DNA of 64,000 nt, from the NCBI GenBank assembly GCA_002069885.1, contig MWCD01000003.1, forward strand, positions 89,920 to 153,919, written 5' to 3'. The DNA is from a bacterium ADurb.Bin236. GTDB lineage: Bacteria > UBP15 > UBA6099. Position numbers and translations under genes: made by a program. The notes below the pieces were generated by a model that saw only the letters and a program-made list of their open reading frames with translations, ran no database searches and was not told the DNA's origin. Positions 1 through 8,839 of this stretch are shown piece after piece (position 1 is the stretch's first letter; every line of letters begins with the position of its first letter).

Positions 1-1
1 T

Positions 2-1174
2 CTCATCCCCGGCCTCGAATTCACCGGCTGGCACACCGGCTATCAGGACATGAAGGCCGCGCCGGACTTCAGCACGCTACGCATTTACCCGTGGTTCGAC
101 AAGACCGCCATCGTCATCTGCGACTCGACATACGAAGACGGCTCGCTAGTCGAGATTGCCCCGCGCACCATGCTTCGCCGCCAGCACGAGGCCGCCGAAA
201 AAATGGGCTTCACTCCCTTCATGGCCTCCGAACTCGAATTCTTCCTCTTCAAGGACTCCATCGATTCGGCCCGCGAAAAAGATTACCGCGACGTAGAGCC
301 GTTCTCGAAATATTACTCCGACTACTCCGTGTTCCGAGGCTCGATGGACGAGTGGCTCATAGGAGCGATGCGCAACAACCTCAACGAACTCGGCCTCGAA
401 GTGGAAAGCTCCAAGGCCGAATGGGGGCGCGGGCAGGTCGAGCTTGCCATCAAATATTCCACCGCCCTCGAAGCCGGAGACCGCCACATGCTCCTCAAAC
501 AGGGCATAAAGGAAATCGCCGCCCTCAACGGCGTCATGGCCACTTTCATGGCAAAACACAAGACAGACGACTCCGGTTCCGGCATGCACATTCATGTGAG
601 CCTGTGGGACAAAGCCGCCAAGAAAAACATGTTCTGGAACCCCAAGAAAGAGCACAACATGTCAGACACCATGAGACACTTCCTCGGCGGCATGATGAGG
701 CTCGCGCCCGACATGCAGTATTTCTACGCGCCCCTCATCAACTCGTACAAAAGATACGTGCCCGAATCGTTCGCGCCGTGGAACGTCGGCTGGGGCGGAG
801 ACAACCGCACGGTGACATTCCGCTACTGCGGGCACGGCAACGGGTTCCGCATCGAGAACCGCGTGCCCGGCTCGGACGCCTGCGGCCCGCTGGCGCTCGC
901 CGCCTGCCTCGGCTCCGGACTCTACGGCGTCAAACACAAACTCGAACCCGTCGGCCCGTTCATCACCGGCGACTCCTACAAGGAAAAATCCCTGCCGCCT
1001 CTGGCCCGCACGCTCTCAGAGGCCGCGCGCAACTTGAACGCCAGCAAACCGGCCCGCGAAATCTTCGGCGACGGCGTCATCGACCACTACGTGAAAATCG
1101 CCCAGTGGGAAGTGGACAGGTTCAACGAATACGTCACTGACTGGGAGAGGCGCAGATACTTCGAGATGGCCTGA
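2..1174 (+). CDS. Glutamine synthetase family ligase (gamma-glutamyl-amine type), 5' truncated
   Basis: The open frame runs into the left edge of the window, so the N-terminus is missing; an internal ATG at 50 is not the true start. About 390 residues are visible. Glutamine-synthetase fold signatures include GSGMHIHVSLWD (nucleotide/Glu site), WGGDNRTVTFR and RVPGSDACGPLALAACL. The tail VTDWERRRYFEMA resembles gamma-glutamylputrescine synthetase (PuuA-like) and related amine ligases more than true GlnA, and no adenylylation-type NLYxLP segment is present. It probably joins glutamate to an amine using ATP, but the substrate cannot be read from sequence. An oxidoreductase gene follows and a bona fide GlnA lies 4 kb downstream, so an amine-use or nitrogen-scavenging role is plausible (inference). 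Confidence 0.85.
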   Translation, partial: LIPGLEFTGWHTGYQDMKAAPDFSTLRIYPWFDKTAIVICDSTYEDGSLVEIAPRTMLRRQHEAAEKMGFTPFMASELEFFLFKDSIDSAREKDYRDVEPFSKYYSDYSVFRGSMDEWLIGAMRNNLNELGLEVESSKAEWGRGQVELAIKYSTALEAGDRHMLLKQGIKEIAALNGVMATFMAKHKTDDSGSGMHIHVSLWDKAAKKNMFWNPKKEHNMSDTMRHFLGGMMRLAPDMQYFYAPLINSYKRYVPESFAPWNVGWGGDNRTVTFRYCGHGNGFRIENRVPGSDACGPLALAACLGSGLYGVKHKLEPVGPFITGDSYKEKSLPPLARTLSEAARNLNASKPAREIFGDGVIDHYVKIAQWEVDRFNEYVTDWERRRYFEMA

Positions 1175-1185
1175 GTCGGCGGTTG

Positions 1186-1212
1186 CGCGCCCCGCTCCCG
1201 AAGGGGGGCGCG
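1186..1212 (+). other. GC-rich hairpin without T-tract
   Basis: CGCGCCCC pairs with GGGGCGCG across an 11-nt loop, 12 nt after the stop of the preceding ligase. There is no downstream T run, so it could be an mRNA 3'-end stabiliser or a weak terminator inside a possible two-gene operon. Confidence 0.35.
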
Positions 1213-1285
1213 AGACAATGGAAAAAAACGCGGCGCCTCGCGCGACCGCGACATCAACCGGCTGAAGCCGGCGGAGGATATGGAA

Positions 1286-2050
1286 ATGAAAAGACTCAAA
1301 GGCAAAGTCGCTCTGATCACCGGAGCGGGCATGGGACAAGGCCGCGCGGCCGCTCAGGTTTTCGCCCGCGAAGGAGCTAAAATCATCGTCGGCGACGTCG
1401 ATGAAAAAGCCGGCAAGGAAACTGTCGCCCTCATAAAGAAAAGCGGCGGCGACGCCATCTTCAAACGCTGCGACGTCGGCAAGGAAGCAGACTGCGCCGC
1501 CATCGTCAAAGCCGGCGTGAAAGCTTTCGGCAAACTCAACGTCATATACAACAACGCGGGCGTTCTCTGGAAAGACAAAGACGTCTCCCTCGTCAACATC
1601 GACATGGAAAACTGGAAACGAATCACGGACATCTGCCTCATGGGCGCGGTTTACACATGCAGGCACGGCATACCCGAAATGAAGAAAGCCGGAGGCGGCT
1701 CCATCATCAACATCGGCTCCATCTCCGCCCTCACCGGCTCATCCATCCCGCAGGACGCCTATAACGCCTCCAAGGGCGCTCTCATCATCCTCACAAAATC
1801 CATCGCCATCCAGTTCGCCAAAGACAAAATCCGTTGCAACATAATTCATCCCGGCATGGTCAACACGCCCATGCAACACAAATACATGAAGAACGACGCG
1901 TGGCTCAAAGCCGTTCTCGACTGCATCCCGCTCGGCATATTCGGCGAGCCGGAAGACATCGCCAACGCCGCCCTCTTCCTCGCCAGCGACGAGTCGAAAT
2001 TCATGACCGGAGCCGAGATGGTCGTCGACGGCGGCTTCATGGCCACCTGA
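1286..2050 (+). CDS. Short-chain dehydrogenase/reductase (SDR)
   Basis: A classical SDR of about 254 residues. The Rossmann motif TGAGMGQG is near the N-terminus, followed by NNAG (YNNAGVLW), a catalytic Ser in IGSISALTG, the YNASK active-site Tyr/Lys, and a C-terminal GAEMVVDGGFMAT typical of the family. It catalyses NAD(P)-dependent oxidation or reduction of an alcohol or carbonyl; the substrate is unknown. The ATG at 1286 is preferred over the one at 1280 because GGAGG at 1273-1277 is then 8 nt away rather than 2. It lies 111 bp after the ligase and on the same strand, so co-transcription is possible. Confidence 0.85.
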   Translation: MKRLKGKVALITGAGMGQGRAAAQVFAREGAKIIVGDVDEKAGKETVALIKKSGGDAIFKRCDVGKEADCAAIVKAGVKAFGKLNVIYNNAGVLWKDKDVSLVNIDMENWKRITDICLMGAVYTCRHGIPEMKKAGGGSIINIGSISALTGSSIPQDAYNASKGALIILTKSIAIQFAKDKIRCNIIHPGMVNTPMQHKYMKNDAWLKAVLDCIPLGIFGEPEDIANAALFLASDESKFMTGAEMVVDGGFMAT

Positions 2051-2062
2051 GCCGCGCGCGAT

Positions 2063-2090
2063 TTGACAAATGCGACGCGGCGCATATTAT
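2063..2090 (+). promoter_or_regulatory. Sigma70-like promoter, leaderless, for the type IIG gene
   Basis: TTGACA (2063-2068), 16-bp spacer, TATTAT (2085-2090). The predicted start of transcription coincides with the ATG at 2097. It lies only 12 bp after the SDR stop codon. Confidence 0.65.
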
Positions 2091-2096
2091 TGCGTT

Positions 2097-5000
2097 ATGA
2101 CGCCTGATAAAATCATTGAAATCGTCGAGCGCTTCGAGCGTAACATCGACGTTTACAGAAGCTCTTCATACAACGAGACCGAGTTGCGCGTCGAGTTCAT
2201 CAATCCATTTTGGAAAGAGCTTGGATGGGACGTTGACAACGAGTCCGGCTACGCTCATATATATCGCGATGTCGTCCATGAAGAACCAATATCTTCCGGC
2301 GGCGGCTCAAAAGTTCCCGATTATTGTTTTCGCGTCGGCGGCATGAGAAAATTTTTTCTCGAAGCCAAACGACCCGGATTGAACATAAAAGAAGACGCCG
2401 CCGCCGCGCACCAACTGCGCCGCTATGCTTGGAGCAGCAAGCTGCCCATATCAATTTTGACCAATTTTGAAGAACTCTCCATTTATGACGGTCGACTCCG
2501 CCCACATGCCTCAGATAAAGCGTCTAAAGCTAGAATCTCCTATTTCACCTATAAAGACTATGTGAGCAAATGGGATGATATTGCCGGAGTGTTTGCGCGC
2601 GAGTCCGTTCTGAAAGGTTCATTCGACAAATACGCGGTCGCCGTTAACGGAAGGCGCGGCACATCCGAAGTGGATGCCGAGTTTCTTAGCGAAATTGAAG
2701 AATGGCGCGATCTTCTTGCCGATGAAATTGCTGCGCGCAATCCTGAATTGGGCGCGCGCGACCTGAATTATGCGGTACAAACGACTATTGACCGAATTGT
2801 TTTTTTACGGATGTGCGAAGATAGAAATATAGAGTTGCACGGTCAATTGCAAGCTCTCTGCGCCGGACCTCGCATATATCCTAGACTTCTCGAAATCTTT
2901 GAGAAAGCCGATGATAAATTCAATTCGGGATTATTTCATTTTCGAATCGAACCCGGCAGACCCGGAGAGCCGGACAACCTGACTCCGAAGCTGGACATTC
3001 GAGACGCTCCATTGAAACATATCATTTCTCGCCTTTACTATCCTGAATCGCCCTACGAGTTCGGAGTCATCCCTGCGGAAATTCTCGGCAATGTTTATGA
3101 GCGATTCTTGGGAAAAGTGATTCGAATAGACGAAGGCAAGCAGCGAGCTATTGTTGAGGAAAAACCAGAAGTCCGCAAGGCTGGCGGCGTTTATTACACT
3201 CCTCAATATATCGTCAACCACATTGTCGCCAAGTCGCTCGGAAAGTTATGCGAACGAAAATCTCCGGCTGAAATCAGCAAGCTTCGCATACTTGATCCCG
3301 CATGCGGATCGGGATCATTCCTGTTGGGAGCATACCAGTTTCTTTTAGATTATCACCTGAAATGGTACCTTGAAAAAAAAGAGACAACCGGCAAGATTCC
3401 GTCTTCCCCATCAACCGCGACAAGAAAAAAAGCCGGCTCACGGCAGGCTATCTATGAAGCGAGAAAAAATGAATGGCGACTATCGTCCTCGGAAAAAAAA
3501 AGGATTCTTCTTAACAACATCTATGGGGTGGACATAGACGCGCAAGCTGTCGAGGTGACGAAGCTTTCTCTTTTGTTGAAGGTTCTAGAAGACGAGAGTT
3601 TTGAGACTTTGCGCGCTCAGCTTGCTATGTGGCGAGAACGCGCATTGCCCGATCTTGCCGGCAACATCAAATGCGGCAATTCGCTGATCGGCCCAGATTT
3701 TTATTGCAACGGACAATTGAGCCTTTTCAACGAGGAAGAAATTTACCGCATTAATGTTTTTGATTGGAACGACCCGGTTTATGGATTTGGCCGGATAATG
3801 AAATCGGGCGGCTTCGATTGCGTGATTGGCAATCCGCCTTATGTTCGCATTCAGGCAATGAAAGAATGGGCTCCGTTTGAGGTAGAGCATTATAAAAAAA
3901 CCTACCGTTCAGCCGGTTCGGGAAACTTCGACATCTACGCGGTCTTTGTGGAAAAGGGACTGAGTCTGCTAAACCCCAAAGGACGATTAGGATACATACT
4001 TCCTCACAAGTTTTTCAATTCTCGATATGGCGCGCCTCTTCGCGGAATACTAGCCGATGGAAAGCACCTATCCGAGGTGATTCATTTCGGAGATCAGCAA
4101 GTTTTCAACGGCTCAACCACCTACACCTGCCTGCTTTTTCTTGAAAAAACAGGAACATCGTCAATGAGATTTAACGTGGTCGACGACATAGTCGAATGGT
4201 CGGAAACAGGAAAGACGCGCAACGGGTTGATTCGCGCTGACAAAATATCGGACGCCGAGTGGAATTTCATAGTCGGCGATGGAAAACGGTTGTTTAATAA
4301 ATTGAGCAAAATGCCTGTCAAGCTAGGCGATATCGCCAATATATTTGTCGGCACGCAAACCAGCGCAGACGACATATTCGTCCTCGAAAACTGCAAAGAA
4401 CAAAAAAAGCATGTGTCGGGATTCTCAAGATCTCTAAATGAAAATGTTAAGATAGAACGGGATTTGACAAAACCATTCCTTTTCGGACGGCAGATCAGGA
4501 GGTATGACCCTCTTGTCACTGATTCGCGCTTGGTGTGTCCTTATGAAATCAACGAGACTGGTTGCCGCCTTTACTCTGAACAGGAATTGACATCCGAATA
4601 TCCCCTCGCTTGGGATTATCTGAAAAGAAACAAAAAGAATCTTCAAAAAAGAGAAAACGGGAAATTCAAAGGCAAACCGTGGCACGCTTTCGGCTATCCA
4701 AAAAGCATGCCCTTGTTTGACAAAACAAAAATCGTTGTTCCAGACTACAACGATGAGCCCTCTTTCACATTTGACACCTCCGCTTCTTTTTTCAAAACCG
4801 GCTATGGGATTATTTTAAAAGACGAATCATTATCGCCGTTGTATTTGCTGGGGCTTCTTAATTCAAAGCTTCTATTTCACCATTTAAAATCCATCGGAAC
4901 TTCTCTTCGCGGCGGTTACATCAGGTTCTGGACACAGTTCCTTGAGAAGCTTCCGGTGCGGCAAATCAATTTCAACAACGATGAGGACAAAAAGGCTCAC

Positions 5001-5186
5001 GACACGATAGTGTCGCTCGTCGAAACAATGCTCGACCTGCGAATAAAAATTATCAACTCAAAAACCCCGGACGAAACAATCCGAGTCGAACGCCTTGCGA
5101 CAGCGACCGACAGCCGCATAGATTCTCTGGTTTTTAAGCTTTACGAAATTGCCGACGCCGACATCAGGATCATAGAAAAAGACTGA
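2097..5186 (+). CDS. Type IIG restriction-modification enzyme (Eco57I-like)
   Basis: A single polypeptide of about 1,029 residues combining nuclease, N6-adenine methyltransferase and target recognition. The N-terminal nuclease core shows a PD-(D/E)xK pattern: PDYCF at about residue 74, then FLEAK with E89 and K91. Methyltransferase motif I is LDPACGSGSFLLG (about 399) and motif IV is NPPY (about 578), a gamma-class order. The C-terminal third is likely the TaqI-like specificity domain (FWTQFLEKLPVRQI). The ATG at 2097 is chosen over 2070 because the 2070 codon lies inside the promoter spacer. Base composition is clearly more AT-rich than both flanks, suggesting acquisition by transfer. No separate restriction or modification gene is adjacent, as expected for an all-in-one enzyme. 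Confidence 0.88.
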   Translation: MTPDKIIEIVERFERNIDVYRSSSYNETELRVEFINPFWKELGWDVDNESGYAHIYRDVVHEEPISSGGGSKVPDYCFRVGGMRKFFLEAKRPGLNIKEDAAAAHQLRRYAWSSKLPISILTNFEELSIYDGRLRPHASDKASKARISYFTYKDYVSKWDDIAGVFARESVLKGSFDKYAVAVNGRRGTSEVDAEFLSEIEEWRDLLADEIAARNPELGARDLNYAVQTTIDRIVFLRMCEDRNIELHGQLQALCAGPRIYPRLLEIFEKADDKFNSGLFHFRIEPGRPGEPDNLTPKLDIRDAPLKHIISRLYYPESPYEFGVIPAEILGNVYERFLGKVIRIDEGKQRAIVEEKPEVRKAGGVYYTPQYIVNHIVAKSLGKLCERKSPAEISKLRILDPACGSGSFLLGAYQFLLDYHLKWYLEKKETTGKIPSSPSTATRKKAGSRQAIYEARKNEWRLSSSEKKRILLNNIYGVDIDAQAVEVTKLSLLLKVLEDESFETLRAQLAMWRERALPDLAGNIKCGNSLIGPDFYCNGQLSLFNEEEIYRINVFDWNDPVYGFGRIMKSGGFDCVIGNPPYVRIQAMKEWAPFEVEHYKKTYRSAGSGNFDIYAVFVEKGLSLLNPKGRLGYILPHKFFNSRYGAPLRGILADGKHLSEVIHFGDQQVFNGSTTYTCLLFLEKTGTSSMRFNVVDDIVEWSETGKTRNGLIRADKISDAEWNFIVGDGKRLFNKLSKMPVKLGDIANIFVGTQTSADDIFVLENCKEQKKHVSGFSRSLNENVKIERDLTKPFLFGRQIRRYDPLVTDSRLVCPYEINETGCRLYSEQELTSEYPLAWDYLKRNKKNLQKRENGKFKGKPWHAFGYPKSMPLFDKTKIVVPDYNDEPSFTFDTSASFFKTGYGIILKDESLSPLYLLGLLNSKLLFHHLKSIGTSLRGGYIRFWTQFLEKLPVRQINFNNDEDKKAHDTIVSLVETMLDLRIKIINSKTPDETIRVERLATATDSRIDSLVFKLYEIADADIRIIEKD

Positions 5187-5197
5187 CAGGACATTTA

Positions 5198-5225
5198 TTC
5201 ACTTCGCGAAATGGCTTAGTATTAT
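5198..5225 (+). promoter_or_regulatory. Promoter for glnA
   Basis: TTCACT (5198-5203), 16-bp spacer, TATTAT (5220-5225). It gives a leader of about 45 nt before the ATG at 5277. Confidence 0.5.
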
Positions 5226-5232
5226 ACAGTTC

Positions 5233-5254
5233 GGAATTCGTGATTAAGAATTCC
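5233..5254 (+). promoter_or_regulatory. Inverted repeat at the glnA transcription start (possible operator)
   Basis: GGAATTC, 8-nt spacer, GAATTCC: perfect 7-bp arms just downstream of the -10 box. The position suits a repressor operator or a 5'-leader hairpin controlling glutamine synthetase. The regulator is not identified. Confidence 0.4.
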
Positions 5255-5276
5255 ATTTCATAAAAGGAGCAAGCCC

Positions 5277-6704
5277 ATGTTCAAAAACCACGAAGACCTG
5301 ATGAAGTTCGTCAGAGACGCGGACATCGAGATGCTCGACCTGAAGGTCATCGACCTTCCCGGCAGATGGCATCACATGACGTACTCGACGCGCCACATCA
5401 GCGAAAAAGTGTTCACCGACGGCACGGGCATCAGCCTCTCCCCCTATCAGGGCTACAGGCAGATAACTCAGGGCGACATGAAAGTCGTCCCCGACCCGTC
5501 CACCGCCTTCATAGACCCGTTCTACGATGCCAAGACCCTCAGCGTCATCTGCGACATCCTGCTGCCGGACGGACAGCCCTACGAGCGCGACCCGCGCCGC
5601 ATCGCCCGCGCCGCGGAAAAATACATCCTCGACAGCGGCATCAACGCCCGCTCTCTGTGGCTTCCCGAACTCGAATTCCACGTGTTCGACGAAGTCCGCT
5701 ACGGCTCATTCATCAACAAGTCGTTCTACAGCGTGGACTGCGAGTGGGGTTTCTGGAACGCGGACAACGACAAATGGCCTCAGCTCGGCTCAAAGCTGGG
5801 AGCCTCCGGCTGCGGCCAAGCAGACGCGCCCCGCGACAGGCTGTTCAACTTGCGCACAGAGATGGTCCGCCGCATCGAGAACGCCGGATACCGCGTCAAA
5901 TACCACCACCACGAACTCGGCGGCCCCGGCCAGATGGAAATCGAACCTTATTTCGAGCCTCTGCTGCGCGCCGCAGACAGCGTTATGGTAATGAAATACA
6001 TGGTCGCCAACACCGCCCGCCAAGCGGGCAAGACCGTCACATTCATGCCCAAACCGCTGTTCGACACTCCCGGCAACGGAATGCACTTTCACCAGTACTT
6101 GGAGAAGGACGGCAAATCGCTCTTCTACTCGAATGACGGATACGCGAAACTAAGCGGAATGGCGCTGAGCTACCTCGGCGGCCTCTTCCGGCACACACCC
6201 GCTCTCATGGCGCTCACCAACCCCAGCACCAACTCGTACCGCAGGTTCGGCGTCGGCATGGCCGCCCCGATGAGCCTCTTCTTCGGCGAGTCCAACCGCA
6301 GCTCCGCCATCCGCATCCCCTCCTACTCGAAAAACGAGACGGACCAGCGCGTGGAATACCGGCTGCCGGACGGCTTGTGCAACCCCTACCTCGCCATCGC
6401 CGCACAGCTCATGGCCGGCCTCGACGGCGTGCTGGACAAAATGGACCCCACCGCCGAAGGCTACGGCCCTTTCGACTTCAACAATTACACCCTCTCCGAC
6501 GAGGAGAAGGCGAAGATACGAACCGCCCCCTCTTCTCTCGAAGAGACTCTCGAAGCTCTCGAAAAAGACAGCGCCTTCCTGACTCGCGGCGGCGTCTTCC
6601 CGGAGGAAATAGTGTCCGCGTGGACGACCCTAAAACGGGACGAGTTGCGTATCGTCAAATCACGCCCCCACCCCGCCGAGTTCGACCTCTACTACGACCT
6701 GTGA
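5277..6704 (+). CDS. glnA: Glutamine synthetase type I
   Basis: 475 residues, the usual length for GSI. It catalyses ATP-dependent formation of glutamine from glutamate and ammonia. Visible signatures are LELEF-like metal ligand LPELEFHVF, GPGQMEIEP, PGNGMHFHQYL, NPSTNSYRR followed by GESNRSSAIRIP, EYRLPDGLCNPYLA, and the C-terminus HPAEFDLYYDL. The adenylylation region reads FNNYTLSDEE; a Tyr is there but the NLYxLP context is not conserved, so control by adenylylation is uncertain. AAGGAG lies 8 nt upstream of the ATG. A promoter with an overlapping inverted repeat precedes it and a strong terminator follows, so it is transcribed alone. Confidence 0.93.
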   Translation: MFKNHEDLMKFVRDADIEMLDLKVIDLPGRWHHMTYSTRHISEKVFTDGTGISLSPYQGYRQITQGDMKVVPDPSTAFIDPFYDAKTLSVICDILLPDGQPYERDPRRIARAAEKYILDSGINARSLWLPELEFHVFDEVRYGSFINKSFYSVDCEWGFWNADNDKWPQLGSKLGASGCGQADAPRDRLFNLRTEMVRRIENAGYRVKYHHHELGGPGQMEIEPYFEPLLRAADSVMVMKYMVANTARQAGKTVTFMPKPLFDTPGNGMHFHQYLEKDGKSLFYSNDGYAKLSGMALSYLGGLFRHTPALMALTNPSTNSYRRFGVGMAAPMSLFFGESNRSSAIRIPSYSKNETDQRVEYRLPDGLCNPYLAIAAQLMAGLDGVLDKMDPTAEGYGPFDFNNYTLSDEEKAKIRTAPSSLEETLEALEKDSAFLTRGGVFPEEIVSAWTTLKRDELRIVKSRPHPAEFDLYYDL

Positions 6705-6731
6705 GACGGGCTTTCGACGAATAGACTCCGA

Positions 6732-6763
6732 ACGGGGCGCGATTGCCGCGCCCCGTTTTTTTT
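6732..6763 (+). terminator. Rho-independent terminator after glnA
   Basis: ACGGGGCGCG pairs with CGCGCCCCGT around a 5-nt loop, followed by a run of seven or more T. Confidence 0.85.
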
Positions 6764-6784
6764 GTTTTGATTTTATAGGGCGTA

Positions 6785-7053
6785 TTAAGGGAAAACTTTT
6801 GAAAAAGTTTTCCCTTAAAATCCCTTTCAAAACATTTCACGCTAGCGCCGTATGCGGAGCTTCGCTTCCGCCTTTGGCGCGTATCATAAGAAAAGATATT
6901 GGAAAAGAGATTTTCGTGAGAATCTTCTTCTTAAACATTTTCACAGGAGCGTAGTGACGGCGCGCTGCAGCGCGCCGTCACTACGCGCAAGGAAAAGTTT
7001 GAAGGATTTTCAAGGAAACTTTTCAAAGTTTCCTTGAACCGCCGGAGGCGCTT
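6785..7053 (+). repeat. Family A composite repeat, copy A1 (forward, complete)
   Basis: Modules in order: (i) TTAAGGGAAAACTTTT / AAAAGTTTTCCCTTAA, 16-bp perfect arms with a 2-nt loop (6785-6818); (ii) an imperfect GCGCC...GGCGC hairpin with a GCTTCGC core (6844-6881); (iii) a conserved linker with AAAAGATATTGG; (iv) CTTAAACATTTTCACAGGAGCG; (v) a perfect 34-nt palindrome at 6951-6984 with arm GTAGTGACGGCGCGCTG; (vi) an AAGGAAACTTTT hairpin; (vii) CCGCCGGAGGCGCTT (7039-7053). Other copies are at about 9.6, 40.8, 50.8, 59.1 and 63.1 kb. Short open frames in it recur from copy to copy and look like by-products of the repeat. Confidence 0.85.
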
Positions 7054-7314
7054 GATGAACGCGCGGAGTATATGCGCGTATAGTCGGCAGGTCTTGATTT
7101 CTTTTTTGCGCTATTATCATGAAAGTGTTAACGGCATGCTCGAAAATCAGGGATATTTTGTTTTCGCTGTAAGTTTGCCAGTGTTGAGAATATTTTTTAT
7201 TCGGAGTTGTTTTCAATTGATTGATTATGCTTTATTATGATATATTGTATGCAAAGGATTGCAAAATGGCCGTAATGTATTTTAAATTACGCTCATAATA
7301 TTTGGGAGGCAAAA
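7054..7314 (+). promoter_or_regulatory. AT-rich leader region with a possible promoter
   Basis: Noncoding and AT-rich. A candidate promoter is TTGATT (7217-7222), 18 bp, TATATT (7241-7246), upstream of the exported-protein gene. A good ribosome site GGGAGG sits just before the ATG at 7315. Nothing else is recognised. Confidence 0.4.
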
Positions 7315-8232
7315 ATGGTGAAGAGACTCAAACAAACGTTTCTTGCGGCGATGGCGGTCGCGTTGATGTTGCCGGCGGTCGCTGCTGCGACGACAACGGC
7401 GCTGCCGATAGATTCTGCGGCGGCGGCGGCGAATGTGGAGAAGATGATCGCTACGGCCACCGAGCGCCCGGAGGATTACCGCCAGCAAATTGACGCCATG
7501 ATCGACCTGACGCTGCACATTCTGCGCGGCCCCGTCCCCGACGGCTCCGGCTATCAGTATGCGGAGGCGATTATCGACAAGACGGTAGAGCCTGAGACTC
7601 TGCTCAGCGAGAGAGTGAGCGCGGTGTGGAAGGCGAACCAGCAGCAGACTTTCTCCGCCGAGGCGAGGACGGTCTATATGCTTCAGATTTACGCTCCGAA
7701 ATACCGCTCCGGCCTTTTCAGGAACAACGGCGACACTTATGTTGAAAAATACAAAGTTGAATTTTCGATTCAGGGCAAAGTTCGCACGATCAACTGGGAG
7801 CACAAGAACTGGATTTCCCGTGACTCGACGGTCGAAATTCCGCTGCCGGGCATAGCGGAATGGGCGAAGATAGAGATAGTGGCCGGGGTCGAAGCGTCGG
7901 ACGTCGGCAACGCGATAATCGAACTTCGCGCCGTGCGCCCCATCGTCAAAGACGACCCGAAGAACCCGTTTTCATACTCTATAGACCAGTTGAAGGCGTT
8001 GCAGAAAAATATCGCGTACGCAAAGAACGAGGCCATCCTCTCTCAGTTGAACGAAGCTCTCGCCGGAATCAAAACCGCGCCGGTGGCGGCGGCTGCCGTG
8101 GCGGCTCCTTCGGATCAGGCCGTCGTTCAGAAGCTCGAAGCCATTTCCTCTCTGATGGACGGAAGCGAAGAGGACCGCGCAAAGGCGAAAGCCGAGTTGA
8201 AAAGCTTAATCGAATCGATGAAAAAGAACTGA
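7315..8232 (+). CDS. Exported protein of unknown function
   Basis: 305 residues that I do not recognise. A clear signal peptide is present: a positively charged start (MVKRLKQ), a hydrophobic stretch AAMAVALMLP and an AxA cleavage region near residue 26. The central part (about 100-200) contains YMLQIYAPKYRSGLF and looks beta-rich. An Ala-rich linker (about 250-265) leads to a charged C-terminal helix ending in KAKAELKSLIESMKKN, possibly a coiled coil. GGGAGG gives a strong ribosome site. A carbonic-anhydrase-like gene follows after 73 bp on the same strand. A periplasmic structural or binding role is possible but unproven. Confidence 0.7.
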   Translation: MVKRLKQTFLAAMAVALMLPAVAAATTTALPIDSAAAAANVEKMIATATERPEDYRQQIDAMIDLTLHILRGPVPDGSGYQYAEAIIDKTVEPETLLSERVSAVWKANQQQTFSAEARTVYMLQIYAPKYRSGLFRNNGDTYVEKYKVEFSIQGKVRTINWEHKNWISRDSTVEIPLPGIAEWAKIEIVAGVEASDVGNAIIELRAVRPIVKDDPKNPFSYSIDQLKALQKNIAYAKNEAILSQLNEALAGIKTAPVAAAAVAAPSDQAVVQKLEAISSLMDGSEEDRAKAKAELKSLIESMKKN

Positions 8233-8305
8233 CGCGCGAGAACCGCGCGACTAAGGCGGCTCTGGGACGATCCCGCTTCGGCGCGGCCATACGAATGGTT
8301 CGGTA

Positions 8306-8833
8306 ATGGCGAAATATGAGTTGGGCGGAAAAAGGCCGGTGGTCGGCGACGGGACTTGGGTCCACGAGACCGCGCAGCTTATCGGCGACGTTGTGGTCGG
8401 CTCCGGATGTTTTATCGGAGCGGGGGCCGTCCTTCGGGGCGACTTCGGGAGTTGCCGCGTCGGCGACCGTTCGAGCGTTCAGGAGAGTTGCGCCATGCAC
8501 TCGCGCCCCGGAGAGGTTTGTTCCGTAGGCTCCGATTCGACAATCGGCCACGGGGCCGTCCTTCACGGCTGCAAGGTGGGAGACCGCGCGGTGGTCGGCA
8601 TCCACTGCGTGGTTGCGGACGGCGCGGAAGTGGGCGACGACTGCATAATCGGCGAGAACTCGCTGGTGAAATCGGGGATGAAGATACCCGCCGGGAGCCT
8701 CGCCGCAGGGTCGCCCGTGGTTGTGAAAGGGCCTCTGAAGGAATCGCAGATAATGATGAAAAACGCGGGGGCCGCGCTGTACGCGGACCTTGCGGCCAGA
8801 TACGTCAGAGAAGCCCGCAGGCTGCCCGACTGA
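8306..8833 (+). CDS. Gamma-carbonic anhydrase-like hexapeptide-repeat protein
   Basis: 175 residues with a left-handed beta-helix pattern of repeated [IV]G-x4 units (VVVGSGCFIGAGAVLRGDFG, VGDRAVVGIHCVVADG). The three zinc-binding His positions of the gamma-CA/YrdA-PaaY family are present in CAMHS, IGHGAV and LHGC. It is expected to form a trimer with zinc at subunit interfaces; carbonic anhydrase activity is known for some relatives only. No strong ribosome site is seen before the ATG at 8306. It ends 6 bp from the convergent hydrolase gene. Confidence 0.82.
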   Translation: MAKYELGGKRPVVGDGTWVHETAQLIGDVVVGSGCFIGAGAVLRGDFGSCRVGDRSSVQESCAMHSRPGEVCSVGSDSTIGHGAVLHGCKVGDRAVVGIHCVVADGAEVGDDCIIGENSLVKSGMKIPAGSLAAGSPVVVKGPLKESQIMMKNAGAALYADLAARYVREARRLPD

Positions 8834-8839
8834 ACGCGC

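Noticed and set aside
2070..2096. Upstream ATG of the type IIG gene
   Set aside because: It lies within the spacer of the TTGACA/TATTAT promoter, so it would not be transcribed.
6951..6984. Perfect palindrome considered as a protein-binding operator
   Set aside because: It recurs as a pairing but sequence-variable module of family A, so it is better explained as part of the repeat.
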